This document shows, piece after piece, positions 28,949-37,841 of a DNA stretch of 64,000 nucleotides. Location of the stretch: positions 1 to 64,000 of the forward strand of contig PNML01000003.1 in assembly GCA_013823635.1 (NCBI GenBank), written 5' to 3'. This stretch comes from Polaromonas sp. Its GTDB lineage: Bacteria > Pseudomonadota > Gammaproteobacteria > Burkholderiales > Burkholderiaceae_C. How positions within the stretch are numbered: position 1 is the first letter of the stretch; every line of letters begins with the position of its first letter. Position numbers and translations under genes: made by a program. Under the pieces are notes generated by a model. The model had not been told where the DNA came from. It searched no databases and saw only the letters and a program-made list of their open reading frames with translations.

Positions 28949-29015
28949 GTTAAAAACAATAGCTGTAATGTGAATGTGGTATTGCGCTGAGTGCCATTTA
29001 TATAGAAAATATCAT
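28949..29015 (+). repeat. AT-rich dispersed repeat, copy d, between glgB and glgX
   Basis: ACAATAGCTG at 28957-28966 and later TTGCGCTGAGTGCCATTTATA match the family in plus orientation, opposite to the flanking genes. It abuts the glgX start codon and reaches the glgB stop codon, so it is the whole spacer of the operon at this junction. Confidence 0.65.
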
Positions 29016-30958
29016 TCGGGGCATTCTGGTTGCAACCACAGCACGGCCAGGGGGGGCAAGGTGAGGGCGACCGACAGGGCGTGCCCGTGCTGGCCCACAG
29101 GCTCGGCCTGCACCCGCCCGTGGTTGCCACAGTTGCTGCCCCCGTAGTGGGCCGAATCGGTGTTGAGCACCTCCTGCCACAGGCCAACGGGGGCGACGTC
29201 GGGCAAACCCACGCGGTAGCCGTGGCGCACCACGGGTGTGAAGTTGGCCACCACCACCACGGTGTCCGACGGGCGGTGGCCCAGGCGGGCAAACGCCAGC
29301 ACCGAGTGTTCGGCATCGTCCACCACCAGCCACGAAAAACCACCGGGGTCGGTGTCGCGTTCGTGCAGCCCAGGGTGTTGGCGGTACCGGTGGTTGAGGT
29401 CGCGCACCAGCCGCTGCACACCGGCGTGGCCGGGTTGGTGCAGCAGGCCCCAGTCGAGCTCGGCGTCGTGGTTCCACTCGGTGGGCATGGCGAGCTCGCT
29501 GCCCATGAACAGCAGCTTCTTGCCAGGGTGGGCGTACATCCAGGCGTACAGCGCCCGCAACTGGGCGAGTTGCTGCCATCGGTCGCCCCAGAGCTTGTTG
29601 AGCAGCGAGCCCTTGCCGTGCACCACCTCGTCGTGCGAGAGGGGCAGCACATAGTCCTCGCTGTGCGCGTACATCAGCGAGAAGGTGAGCTTGTCGTGGT
29701 GCCAGCGGCGGTGCACCGGGTCCAGGGCCAGGTAGGCCAGGGTGTCGTGCATCCAGCCCAGGTTCCATTTGTGGTCAAAGCCCAGGCCGCCGTCGCGTTC
29801 GCTGGCGGTGACGCGGGGAAACGCGGTGGACTCTTCGGCCACCGTCACGGCCTGGGGGGCTTCGGCGTGCAGGGTGTCGTGCAGCTCCCGCACAAAGGCG
29901 ATGGCCTCGTAGTTTTCGCGCCCGCCGTCGCGGTTGGGCACCCACTCGCCCGGTGGGCGGCTGTAGTCGCGGTAGAGCATGGACGCCACGGCGTCCACCC
30001 GCAGGCCATCCACCCCGTACTGTTCTATCCAGTACAGGGCATTGCCCACCAGGAAGCTGCGCACCTCGTGCCGCCCGTAGTTGTAGATCAGCGTGTGCCA
30101 GTCGCGGTGGTAGCCCTCGCGTGGGTCGCTGTGCTCGTACAGGGCGGTGCCGTCGAAGCGGGCCAGCGCGTGGGCATCGGTGGGGAAGTGGGCGGGCACC
30201 CAGTCCAGCAGCAGCTGCAGGTCCGCCCGGTGCACGGCTTCCACAAAGCGGGCAAAGGCCTGGGGTGAGCCGTAGCGGGCGCTGGGTGCGTACAGGCCCG
30301 TGGGCTGGTAGCCCCAGGAGCCGTAAAACGGGTGTTCGCTGATCGGCAGCAGCTCCAGGTGGGTGAACCCCATGTCGGCCACGTAGGGCACGAGGTCGCG
30401 GGCCAGGTCGTCCCAGTGGGGCAGGGTGTGTGGGCCGCCAGGGCGACGCCAGGAGCCCACATGCACTTCGTAAACCGCCATGGGCCTGTCCCCCCGCGCC
30501 CCGTGGGGCCGAACTGGCGGGTTGCCATGGGCTTCAGGGCGCCGTGGTGCGGACAGGCCAGGGGCCACACGCGAGGCGTGACCTGGGGGGCCTTCCGTGT
30601 CGCGGGCCAGCGGGTCGGCCTTGTGCACCCGTTGGCCGTCGGCCCCGTGCACGGCAAACTTGTAGAGGTGGCCGGGTCCGACATGGGGCACCCAGCCCAG
30701 CCACACGCCGCTGGGGTGTTGCCGTTGCAGCGGGTGGGCCGCTTCGCTCCAGGCGTTGAAATCGCCCAGCACCGACACGCCCCGCGCGTTCGGTGCCCAC
30801 ACCGCAAACACGGTGCCCGGGGTGCCGTCCACCGCCTGGGGGTGGGCGCCCAGCTTGTGCCAGGGGCGGCGGTGGCGGCCTTCGCCGAGCAACCACACGT
30901 CCAGATCCCCCAGCCAGTGCTGGAGCTCAGGGGGCAGAGCCGACGGGGGTGGGGTCAT
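29012..30958 (-). CDS. glgB: 1,4-alpha-glucan branching enzyme
   Basis: This 648-residue GH13 enzyme introduces alpha-1,6 branches. It has an N-terminal CBM48-like module (FAVWAPNARGVSVLGDFNAW), then the barrel with LPISEHPFYGSWGYQPTGLY, DWVPAHFPTD, DGLRVDAVASMLYRDYSR (nucleophile Asp), VAEESTAFP (Glu) and PLSHDEVVHGKGS. It lacks the extra N-terminal domain of E. coli GlgB (728 aa), a common short form. It is the first gene of the glycogen cluster, 98 bases downstream of the QseC-like kinase gene. The stop codon lies at the edge of repeat copy d. Confidence 0.97.
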   Translation of the reverse strand: MTPPPSALPPELQHWLGDLDVWLLGEGRHRRPWHKLGAHPQAVDGTPGTVFAVWAPNARGVSVLGDFNAWSEAAHPLQRQHPSGVWLGWVPHVGPGHLYKFAVHGADGQRVHKADPLARDTEGPPGHASRVAPGLSAPRRPEAHGNPPVRPHGARGDRPMAVYEVHVGSWRRPGGPHTLPHWDDLARDLVPYVADMGFTHLELLPISEHPFYGSWGYQPTGLYAPSARYGSPQAFARFVEAVHRADLQLLLDWVPAHFPTDAHALARFDGTALYEHSDPREGYHRDWHTLIYNYGRHEVRSFLVGNALYWIEQYGVDGLRVDAVASMLYRDYSRPPGEWVPNRDGGRENYEAIAFVRELHDTLHAEAPQAVTVAEESTAFPRVTASERDGGLGFDHKWNLGWMHDTLAYLALDPVHRRWHHDKLTFSLMYAHSEDYVLPLSHDEVVHGKGSLLNKLWGDRWQQLAQLRALYAWMYAHPGKKLLFMGSELAMPTEWNHDAELDWGLLHQPGHAGVQRLVRDLNHRYRQHPGLHERDTDPGGFSWLVVDDAEHSVLAFARLGHRPSDTVVVVANFTPVVRHGYRVGLPDVAPVGLWQEVLNTDSAHYGGSNCGNHGRVQAEPVGQHGHALSVALTLPPLAVLWLQPECPE

Positions 30959-31056
30959 GGTGGGCCTGTGGGGGTGTTTGGCGGACGCGACATCCGCACT
31001 CTAGCAAGCCGGGTGCCAGCGGTGCGCGCGCACCCATTGGGCGACACCCACTGCCT

Positions 31057-32388
31057 TCAGGCCATTGGGGGAAACGACAGGCGGATGCGCACGGTGAGGC
31101 CGCCGCCCGGCGTGTCGTGCAGACTGAGTTCACCGCCGTGCAGCGCCGCCACCTTGCAGGCAATGGCCAATCCCAGCCCGCTGCCCTCGGCGTGGGTGCC
31201 GGGCATGCTGACAAATCCCTGCCCCAGTTGCTGGCGCAGCGCAGGGGCGATGCCTGTCCCGTGGTCGGTGATGTGCCATGTGGCACCTTGATGGTCGGTG
31301 ATCAGTGCCACACGGATGGCTTGGGCAGAGCCACTGTGCAGCACGGCGTTGTGCACCACGTTGTCCAGCATGGCCATCAGCGCCTGCGGGTCTCCCGTCA
31401 GCTGTGCGCCCGGTGGCAGGTCCAGCTCCAGGTGTGTGCCGTGTGCGCTGGCCAGGGTCTGCCACACCGGTACCGAGGGGGCCAACCAACCGGCCACACC
31501 AAAGCGTTCGGTGGACGGCGCCTCGGGCATGGCATCGTATTCGGCCAGCTTCAGCAACTGATCCACCAGGCGGGTCATGCGGTCGATGGCGTGCAGCACA
31601 TGGGTGCGGTGGCGGTCGTTGTGGCTGGGGTCGGCCGACCGGCCCAGCAATTGGGCGTGGATTTTGAGCGCCGCCAGCGGTGTGCGGAATTCGTGGGCGG
31701 CGCGGGCCACCAGGTGTTGTTGGGCCAGGCGGGCGTCGCCCAGTCGGGTGAACAGGGTGTGCAAGGTGTTGACCAACGGCAGCAGGTCTTCGGGCCAGGG
31801 GCGCTGCGTGAGCGGGTGGTGCGCCTGCAGCGGGTCGTTCTGGGCGAGTTGCTCGCGCAGTTCTGACACCGGCCGCAGCGACCAGTTGGCCGCCAGGTGC
31901 AGCAGGGCATACAGGCCCAGCGTGACGGCCACCAGGGCGCTTGCCAGGCCCGGCGCGATCTGCCAGAACGCTTCGCTGCGCGACTGGTTGGGCTGCGAGA
32001 CCTGAATGGTCAACCCGTCCTGGGCCACTGTGTACACGTGCCAGGTGTGTCCCCGCCACTCCACCCGGTGCCAGCCCGGTTGCTGGCGCGGGGGGCCGTC
32101 GTCTCCCTCGGCGGTGTCGGTCGGGTAGGCCAGGGTGCCGTCTTCGGCCCAGATCTGGCTGGTGAACTGGCCTTTGTCGGGCGGGTCGGGCTCGTTGGAG
32201 TCTTCCGATTCCAGGCCATGGCGAATGACGGACTGGGCCACCTGCTCCAGCGTGTGGTCACGCTGTTCGTTGACGGTCTGCCACGTCAGCACAAACGACA
32301 CCACCCCGCACAGCGCCCCGGTGACCAGCAGGGCCAGCCACTGCACCCGCATCAGGCGCGCGCGCAGCGAGAGCGAGGCCAGCCTCAT
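31057..32388 (-). CDS. Two-component sensor histidine kinase, QseC/PmrB-like
   Basis: This 443-residue inner-membrane kinase has two membrane segments (about 13-35 and 160-180) flanking a periplasmic sensor of about 120 residues. HisKA has phospho-acceptor His in ARAAHEFRTPLAALK, and a HATPase domain has ITDHGTGIAPALR and EGSGLGLAIACKV. ATG 32388 overlaps the response regulator stop (ATGA). The N-terminal half resembles QseC-type sensors, but the signal is unknown. The glgB gene follows on the same strand, which makes control of or read-through into the glycogen cluster possible but unproven. Confidence 0.88.
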   Translation of the reverse strand: MRLASLSLRARLMRVQWLALLVTGALCGVVSFVLTWQTVNEQRDHTLEQVAQSVIRHGLESEDSNEPDPPDKGQFTSQIWAEDGTLAYPTDTAEGDDGPPRQQPGWHRVEWRGHTWHVYTVAQDGLTIQVSQPNQSRSEAFWQIAPGLASALVAVTLGLYALLHLAANWSLRPVSELREQLAQNDPLQAHHPLTQRPWPEDLLPLVNTLHTLFTRLGDARLAQQHLVARAAHEFRTPLAALKIHAQLLGRSADPSHNDRHRTHVLHAIDRMTRLVDQLLKLAEYDAMPEAPSTERFGVAGWLAPSVPVWQTLASAHGTHLELDLPPGAQLTGDPQALMAMLDNVVHNAVLHSGSAQAIRVALITDHQGATWHITDHGTGIAPALRQQLGQGFVSMPGTHAEGSGLGLAIACKVAALHGGELSLHDTPGGGLTVRIRLSFPPMA

Positions 32389-33074
32389 GGGGCAGATGGT
32401 GCAGACGTGGCAGCAGCGGGCGGAACCAGCTTGTAGCCGCTGCCGCGCACGTTGTGCAGCCACCCGTCGCCCAGCTTGCGGCGCAGGTGGTGCAGGTGGA
32501 CTTGCACCGCGTTGCTGGCCACTTCGGTGCCCCAGCGGTACAGGCGGTTTTCCAGCCACTCGGCCGAGCGGACCACGCCCGGCTGCTCGGCCAGGGCCAG
32601 CAGGATGTCGAACTCGCGCGGCGACAGGGCCAGGGGTTGGTCCGCCAGGCGCACGTCACGGCGCAGCGGGTCGATGACCAGGGTGCCCAGCGTCAGCGAG
32701 GGGTCGCGGCGGCCTTGTGCACGCCGGTGCAGGGCGTGCAGGCGGGCCAGCAGTTCGTCGAAATCGAAGGGCTTGACCAGGTAGTCGTCCGCGCCCAGGT
32801 TCAGCCCCTTGACCCGGTCGGTGGTGACGTGGCGGGCCGAGAGAATCAACGTGGCGGGGCGGTGGGCTGCGGCCTGGCTCTGTTTGAGCAGGTCCAGACC
32901 GTCCATGTCGGGCAGGCCCAGGTCCAGCACCCACAGGTCGTAGGCGGTGTGGCCGATGGCGGCAAGGGCCTGGCTGCCGCGCTGCACCCAGTCCACCTGA
33001 AAACCGGCGTCGTTCAGGCCCAGCATCAGGCCCTCGCCAATCTGGGGGTCGTCTTCGGTCAGCAGCAGCTTCAT
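32385..33074 (-). CDS. OmpR-family response regulator, QseB-like
   Basis: This 229-residue regulator has a receiver domain (about 1-118) with acidic pair EDD, phospho-Asp in WVLDLGLPDMDG and Lys in LVKPFDFDELLARL. A winged-helix DNA-binding domain (about 125-222) has SPREFDILLALAEQPG and VQVHLHHLRRKLG. It is co-translated with the kinase gene. A terminator just upstream (33104-33132) isolates it from the small gene before it, so the promoter must lie in the short gap 33075-33103 or transcription reads through. Confidence 0.93.
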   Translation of the reverse strand: MKLLLTEDDPQIGEGLMLGLNDAGFQVDWVQRGSQALAAIGHTAYDLWVLDLGLPDMDGLDLLKQSQAAAHRPATLILSARHVTTDRVKGLNLGADDYLVKPFDFDELLARLHALHRRAQGRRDPSLTLGTLVIDPLRRDVRLADQPLALSPREFDILLALAEQPGVVRSAEWLENRLYRWGTEVASNAVQVHLHHLRRKLGDGWLHNVRGSGYKLVPPAAATSAPSAP

Positions 33075-33103
33075 GGCTTGGTGGGTGGCTCAGTGGGTCA
33101 GCC

Positions 33104-33132
33104 AAAAAAAACGGTGGACTGGGCCACCGTTT
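33104..33132 (-). terminator. Intrinsic terminator after the small basic protein gene
   Basis: On the minus strand the stem AACGGTGG/CCACCGTT (33124-33131 with 33110-33117) has a 6-base loop and is followed by a run of eight T (33104-33111 as A on the plus strand). It ends the transcript of the small gene at 33153-33347. Confidence 0.85.
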
Positions 33133-33152
33133 GGGGGGACAGGCACGTCAGC

Positions 33153-33347
33153 TTACATGGCTGCGGGCTTGACCTTCTTGGCCCTGTTGGCCTTTTTGGC
33201 GCGTTTGGCTGGCTTGACCTTGGCCTGGCTGGCGGCCGACACGGACACCGATTGGGTGGCGGTGGGCAGCAGCGGGGTGGCGGCCTGGGCAGCGGCGGCG
33301 GTGAACAGGCCCAGGGCGATGAACAGGGCGGTGGCGGTGTTTTTCAT
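33153..33347 (-). CDS. Small exported Lys/Ala-rich protein, unknown function
   Basis: This 64-residue protein has a clear signal peptide (MKNTATALFIALGLFTAAAAQA). The mature part of about 40 residues ends in a strongly basic run with Lys-Ala-Lys-Arg patterns (AKRAKKANRAKKVKPAAM). It is followed by a strong intrinsic terminator, which supports it being a real expressed gene, and precedes the QseBC-like genes. It resembles acid-shock or histone-tail-like small periplasmic proteins only in composition. Longer in-frame starts (to 33389) lack a signal-peptide N-terminus. Binding of polyanions in the periplasm is a guess. Confidence 0.65.
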   Translation of the reverse strand: MKNTATALFIALGLFTAAAAQAATPLLPTATQSVSVSAASQAKVKPAKRAKKANRAKKVKPAAM

Positions 33348-33465
33348 GGTGGCTCCGATGTGGGAAGGTTGACCCCAGCACTGCCCCACTGGGGGGCGGT
33401 TGGCGCTGCGGTGAGCCGATTCTGCTCAGCCACATTTAAGGCAGCATGAAGGCCGTGGCCCGGGT

Positions 33466-33924
33466 TCAGCCGGCGTAGGGGTTGGCCACGCCCAGCCCGG
33501 CCAGGATCTCGGTTTCGCGGGCCTCCATGGCCTGGGCGTCGGCCTCGCTGGTGTCGTGGTCCCAGCCCTGGGCGTGCAGGGTGCCGTGCACCAGGAGGTG
33601 GGCGTAGTGGTCGGCCAGCGTTTTGCCCTGCTCGGCCGCTTCGCGGGCCACCACGGGGGCGCACAGCACCAGGTCGGCCATCATGACCGGGCCGGTGCAG
33701 TAATCGAAGGTGAGCACGTTGGTGGCGTAGTCCTTCTGGCGGTAGTCGCGGTTGAGCTGTTGGCCCTCCTCGGTGTCCACGATGCGGATGGCCATTTCGG
33801 CGTCCATGTCCAGTGCGTGCCGAATCCACTTGATGACGCGGTGGCGGGGCAGGGCGGCGCGGTGCGTGGCGGCGTCGGCCAGTTTGGCGAACTGCAATGA
33901 GAGGGTGAGTTGGTGCAGGGGCAT
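33466..33924 (-). CDS. ybeY: Endoribonuclease YbeY (rRNA maturation factor)
   Basis: This 152-residue zinc metalloprotein has the catalytic signature [12 protein letters not shown] (family pattern HGxLHLxGYDH), which supplies three His ligands. YbeY matures the 3' end of 16S rRNA and takes part in ribosome quality control. It is usually directly next to phoH/ybeZ; here a TfoX-like gene and repeat copy e come between them. The repeat abuts the ATG, and no clear ribosome binding site is seen before it. Confidence 0.94.
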   Translation of the reverse strand: MPLHQLTLSLQFAKLADAATHRAALPRHRVIKWIRHALDMDAEMAIRIVDTEEGQQLNRDYRQKDYATNVLTFDYCTGPVMMADLVLCAPVVAREAAEQGKTLADHYAHLLVHGTLHAQGWDHDTSEADAQAMEARETEILAGLGVANPYAG

Positions 33925-33992
33925 AAATTTGATTGAACTTGATGTTTAGCGATTGATGTAATTCAATTGTTTGCTACTGTTTTGTGTTTTTT
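33924..33992 (-). repeat. AT-rich dispersed repeat, copy e, between tfoX-like and ybeY
   Basis: On the minus strand it reads AGTAGCAAACAATTGAAT then ATCAATCGCTAAACATCAAG. It shares the 15-base run AGCAAACAATTGAAT exactly with copy g. It encodes the last residues and stop codon of the TfoX-like gene and runs up to the ybeY start. It is one of the more degenerate copies. Confidence 0.6.
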
Positions 33993-34368
33993 TGCGGGGC
34001 TGGGGTGTTTTGGCAGCCTTCACCGCGTGGGCACGCAACGCCGCATCCAGTGCCAGCCCCGCCCATGGGCGCATCAGGGCGGGGGATTCCATGGCGTCTT
34101 CGGGGGCGCTGCGGTAGCCCATCGTCATGGGTTTGCCTTTGGCCAGGTACACAAACGGTTGGCCACCAGCGGCCTCGAACGTGGCCACGGTGGTGGCGTC
34201 GGTCTTCAGCCACAGGCGCTCGCCTTCGCCCAGGTCGGCAATGATGGCCAGCGTCAGCCCGTCGGTGCTCAGCCCCCAGCCGCCAAACATCCGCCTGGCC
34301 ACACAGGGTGCCACCGGTGCCAGCAGGTCCAGGCAATGGCGGACAAATTCGGGCAGTGGTGCGGGCAT
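33946..34368 (-). CDS. TfoX/Sxy N-terminal domain protein
   Basis: This 140-residue protein consists of the TfoX N-terminal domain (about 1-105), recognised by RRMFGGWGLSTDGLTLAIIADLGEGERLWLK and the later FVYLAKGKPMTMGYRSAPEDAM. Full TfoX/Sxy proteins activate competence genes with CRP; single-domain forms like this are widespread and of unclear role. The C-terminal tail (SSKQLNYINR) is encoded by AT-rich repeat copy e, which also provides the stop. It lies between phoH and ybeY, an unusual place, 11 bases after phoH, so it is probably co-transcribed. Confidence 0.85.
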   Translation of the reverse strand: MPAPLPEFVRHCLDLLAPVAPCVARRMFGGWGLSTDGLTLAIIADLGEGERLWLKTDATTVATFEAAGGQPFVYLAKGKPMTMGYRSAPEDAMESPALMRPWAGLALDAALRAHAVKAAKTPQPRKKTQNSSKQLNYINR

Positions 34369-34379
34369 GGTGTGTGGGG

Positions 34380-35399
34380 TCAGTCCACCTGCACGGCGCG
34401 TTTGCGCCGCGGCGTCGCCCCCGGTGCGCCGGGCGGCGGCACTTCGGCCACCGCGCCACTGAAGCCCTGGGTGCCACGGGCGTCGTAGGCATCGACGATG
34501 CGGGCCACCAGCGGGTGGCGCACCACGTCGGCGCTGGTCAGGCGGCACATGGCAATGCCTTGCACGCGCTTGAGTACCCGCTCGGCGTCAATCAGGCCGC
34601 TCAGTTGCGTGCGGGGCAGATCGATCTGGCTCACGTCGCCGGTGACCACGGCCTTGGAGCCAAAGCCGATGCGGGTGAGGAACATCTTCATCTGCTCGGG
34701 CGTGGTGTTCTGCGCTTCGTCGAGGATGACAAACGCGTGGTTGAGTGTGCGCCCGCGCATGAAGGCCAGGGGCGCAATTTCAATCTGCTGGCGCTCAAAG
34801 GCTTTTTGCACCTTGTCAAAACCCATCAGGTCGTAGAGCGCGTCGTACAGCGGGCGCAAATACGGGTCCACCTTCTGGCCCAGGTCGCCGGGCAGAAAGC
34901 CCAGCTTTTCGCCCGCTTCCACGGCGGGGCGGGTGAGCACGATGCGCTGCACCGCGCTGCGTTCCAGCGCGTCCACCGCGCAGGCCACGGCCAGGTAGGT
35001 TTTGCCCGTGCCTGCGGGGCCGATGCCAAAGGTGATGTCGTGCGTGGCCATCTGGGCCAGGTAGTGGGCCTGGTTGGGCGTGCGGCCCCGGATTTCGCCC
35101 TTGCGGCTTTGCATGCCCAGGGTCTCGGTGTCTACGCCCATGAGGGCGGTGTCACCGCTGAGCATGAGCTGTACCTGCTCGGGCGGGATGGGTTTGCGCG
35201 CCATTTCGTACAGGGCTTGCAGCGCTTCCAGCGCTTGCTCGGCGCGGGCCTTGGGGCCTTCGATGCGGAACTGCTCGAAGCGGTGTGCCACCTTCACCTG
35301 CAAAGCGGCCTCAATGGTGCGGATGTGGCTGTCCATGGGGCCGCACAGGTGGGCCATGCGGGCGTTGTCGGGGGGGGAGAAGGTATGTCGGAGAATCAC
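34380..35399 (-). CDS. PhoH-family ATPase (PhoL/YbeZ)
   Basis: From GTG 35399 the product is 339 residues and begins [12 protein letters not shown], matching related proteins as I remember them; an ATG at 35429 would add ten. The Walker A motif is [11 protein letters not shown], Walker B is [16 protein letters not shown], and [18 protein letters not shown] is the family signature. PhoH/YbeZ proteins are nucleotide-binding, RNA-associated ATPases that act with YbeY. It heads the phoH-tfoX-ybeY run and is divergent from the NarL-type kinase gene. Confidence 0.93.
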   Translation of the reverse strand: MILRHTFSPPDNARMAHLCGPMDSHIRTIEAALQVKVAHRFEQFRIEGPKARAEQALEALQALYEMARKPIPPEQVQLMLSGDTALMGVDTETLGMQSRKGEIRGRTPNQAHYLAQMATHDITFGIGPAGTGKTYLAVACAVDALERSAVQRIVLTRPAVEAGEKLGFLPGDLGQKVDPYLRPLYDALYDLMGFDKVQKAFERQQIEIAPLAFMRGRTLNHAFVILDEAQNTTPEQMKMFLTRIGFGSKAVVTGDVSQIDLPRTQLSGLIDAERVLKRVQGIAMCRLTSADVVRHPLVARIVDAYDARGTQGFSGAVAEVPPPGAPGATPRRKRAVQVD

Positions 35400-35453
35400 G
35401 GCTCGATTGTGCGTCAGTCGCCGATGCATTTTGTTCGCGGGGAGTTCTCATCC

Positions 35454-37802
35454 ATGCCTGTGCCGCATCCCGAGCCGTTGGCGGCTTTCCCAGTTGACAA
35501 TGCCAGGACCGTGCCGGGTCAGCCCTCGTTGCTGGATGCCGTGTGGTATCGCCGCGTGCTGGCCGCGGGGACGGTGTGGCTGCTGATTTGGACGCTGCTG
35601 CCCGTATGGGTGGCCTTGCAGGAGCCCAGCTTGGGCTGGCGCTTTGTGCCCGACCCGCAGGGCCAGGGTGTGTTGGCTTACAGCCCTCAAGCGGTTGTCA
35701 AGATCGCCAGCCGAGACCAGGCACAGGCGAGGGTGCTTGCGCTGCGCTCCGTGTCGGCGGCGGGCGCCCCGGTACAGGTGGTGGAACTGGACAGTTTGTG
35801 GGCCACCGAGGCCCCCTCCATGCTCAAACGCCAGGACGAACTGGACCGTTTTATTGAACTGCAGCACGCCGCATGGGCCCTGCTGGATGGCGCCCGCGAT
35901 GCTGCGGTGCCAGTGGAGGTGCAGCTCGCGGACGGGCAATGGGTACAGCGCACCGTGCGCGATCGCCACTGGACCGAACTGGGCTGGCTGTTCTGGGTGC
36001 CACTGGCCTGTGGCCTGGTGCCGTTTGTGGTGGGCGTGGCGGTATCTGCGTGGCGCTGGCAAAGCCTGGGGGCCAGGTTCCTGGGGCTGGCCAGTGTCAT
36101 GGCGTTGCTCAGTTTGGCCGAGGTGTCGGTGGTCACCGGGCGGTTGGGATTGCTGGCCCCGTGGTTTGCCGAGGCCGGTCAGGTCTTCGTGCGTTGCACC
36201 TCGTTGGTGGCGGTATGGGCCTTTGTGATGATGATGCTGCACTACCCCACACCCATGCGCCACGCGAGGGCCTGGATGCGCGGCACTGCCGCGCTGCTGG
36301 GGGTGTTGCTGGTGCTCAATGTGTTGCAGTGGCCAGCCCAGTTGGAGATGCGCTACAAGTTGTGGCTGGTGGTGGGCAGCGTGGCACTCATCGCCCTGGC
36401 CGTGGCCCAGAGCCTGATGCACAGGCACGACCCGGTACACCGCGCCGCGGCGCGGTGGTTGGCGGCTTCTGCCCTGGTGAGCTTCAGCGTGGTGATGGTG
36501 GCGTTTGCCATTTCGCTGGTGTACGACGTGCAGGTCATCAGCAACAGCTACCGCTGGCTGTCGGTGCCGCTGTTGTATGTGGGCCTGATGTTTTCGGTGG
36601 GTCGGGCGAATTTGTTCGAGTTGGAGCGCTGGTGGGTGCCGCTGTGCCTGTGGTACCTGGGCGGCACGCTGGTGGTGCTGGTGGATCTGGCCCTGGTGGC
36701 CGTTCTGAAGGTGGATGCGGGCGCGGCCATCACCCTGTCGCTGCTGGCCATCGGCTGGTTGTATTTTCCGCTGCGCCAGTGGTTGTTGGCGCGGCTGCAG
36801 GTGTCTGCACGTCCCCATGCCGCGGCCTACTTGGCCGACCTCATCGGTGCGGTCAACGCCGGCCTGGCGGGAGAGCAGGCGGCGCGCAAGGCCTGGGCTG
36901 CGCTGCTGGAGCGTGTGTTTGCGCCGCAGCAGCTCAAACGCGTCATGCCTGAGGCGCTGGCGCCTGGCGACCAGGCAATGCCCCCGATGGGCAACCGGTT
37001 GCCTGCGGTCATTGGCGACATGGGACGCCAGCTGTGGGTGCCAGATGTGGGCGGCCAGGCCCAGTGGTGTTTGACCTTGGCACAACGGGGGCGCCAGCTG
37101 TTCACGCCGGAGCATGTGCAGGTGGCAGCGCAACTGTGGCAATTGCTGGACCACGGTTTGCAGCAGCAGCGCCAGACGCAGGGCGCAGTGGACCGAGAGC
37201 GTCAGCGGATTGCTGCTGACCTGCACGATGATCTGGGCGCCAAACTGTTGACGCTGGCACAGCCAGGGGTGGTGGGTGACCGCGGTCAGCTTGCCCGTGA
37301 GGCCCTTGATGACATGCGTCAGAGCGTGCGGGGGCTGTCGGGCAAGCCCGTACCCGCCGCCGATGTGCTGGCCGACTGGCGCGCAGAGGGGGTGTCGCGG
37401 TTGCAGGGAGCGGGTCTGGATGTGCGCTGGACCTGCACCGAGCCACCGCACGGCGGTGCATGGCCTTCTCGGCTGCACTTGCAGCTCACCCGTCTGCTGC
37501 GCGAGGCATTGAGCAACGTCATTCATCACAGCGGCGCACGCCTGTGCCAGGTGCACATCGACGTCGGTGAGCAGTGGGTGACGCTCTCGGTGGACGATGA
37601 CGGCAGGGGCTGGCCGGCCACGACTGGCGAAGGGACCCACGAAGAGGCAGCGCCAGCCCGTGAAGGTTTGGGCTTGCCCAGCATGGAGCGGCGTGCGCGC
37701 AAGCTGGGGGGGCAACACAGGTTTGAGTGCTCGCCGCTGGGCGGGGCTCGGGTGTGGGTGAAAGTGCCCATGGACCTCTCGAAGGACCACGGCGCTGGAT
37801 GA
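35454..37802 (+). CDS. NarL-type sensor histidine kinase with multi-pass membrane domain
   Basis: From ATG 35454 (GGGGAG 9 bases upstream) the product is 782 residues; the open frame before it overlaps phoH and is not coding. The N-terminal half has a first membrane segment, a periplasmic loop of about 140 residues, then six or seven further segments (about 185-440). The cytoplasmic HisKA_3 H-box is RQRIAADLHDDLGAKLL (His near residue 590), and the HATPase domain has LSVDDDGRGWP and REGLGLPSMERRARKLGG. It pairs with the NarL-type regulator 39 bases downstream. The signal is unknown. Confidence 0.88.
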   Translation: MPVPHPEPLAAFPVDNARTVPGQPSLLDAVWYRRVLAAGTVWLLIWTLLPVWVALQEPSLGWRFVPDPQGQGVLAYSPQAVVKIASRDQAQARVLALRSVSAAGAPVQVVELDSLWATEAPSMLKRQDELDRFIELQHAAWALLDGARDAAVPVEVQLADGQWVQRTVRDRHWTELGWLFWVPLACGLVPFVVGVAVSAWRWQSLGARFLGLASVMALLSLAEVSVVTGRLGLLAPWFAEAGQVFVRCTSLVAVWAFVMMMLHYPTPMRHARAWMRGTAALLGVLLVLNVLQWPAQLEMRYKLWLVVGSVALIALAVAQSLMHRHDPVHRAAARWLAASALVSFSVVMVAFAISLVYDVQVISNSYRWLSVPLLYVGLMFSVGRANLFELERWWVPLCLWYLGGTLVVLVDLALVAVLKVDAGAAITLSLLAIGWLYFPLRQWLLARLQVSARPHAAAYLADLIGAVNAGLAGEQAARKAWAALLERVFAPQQLKRVMPEALAPGDQAMPPMGNRLPAVIGDMGRQLWVPDVGGQAQWCLTLAQRGRQLFTPEHVQVAAQLWQLLDHGLQQQRQTQGAVDRERQRIAADLHDDLGAKLLTLAQPGVVGDRGQLAREALDDMRQSVRGLSGKPVPAADVLADWRAEGVSRLQGAGLDVRWTCTEPPHGGAWPSRLHLQLTRLLREALSNVIHHSGARLCQVHIDVGEQWVTLSVDDDGRGWPATTGEGTHEEAAPAREGLGLPSMERRARKLGGQHRFECSPLGGARVWVKVPMDLSKDHGAG

Positions 37803-37841
37803 CACGGGCGATGCGGTTGGAGCCGTCGGTACCATTCGTGC

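Noticed and set aside
34308-35453. Long N-terminal extension of the 35454-37802 kinase frame
   Set aside because: It overlaps phoH on the other strand and lacks domain content; ATG 35454 has a good ribosome binding site and leads straight into the first membrane segment.
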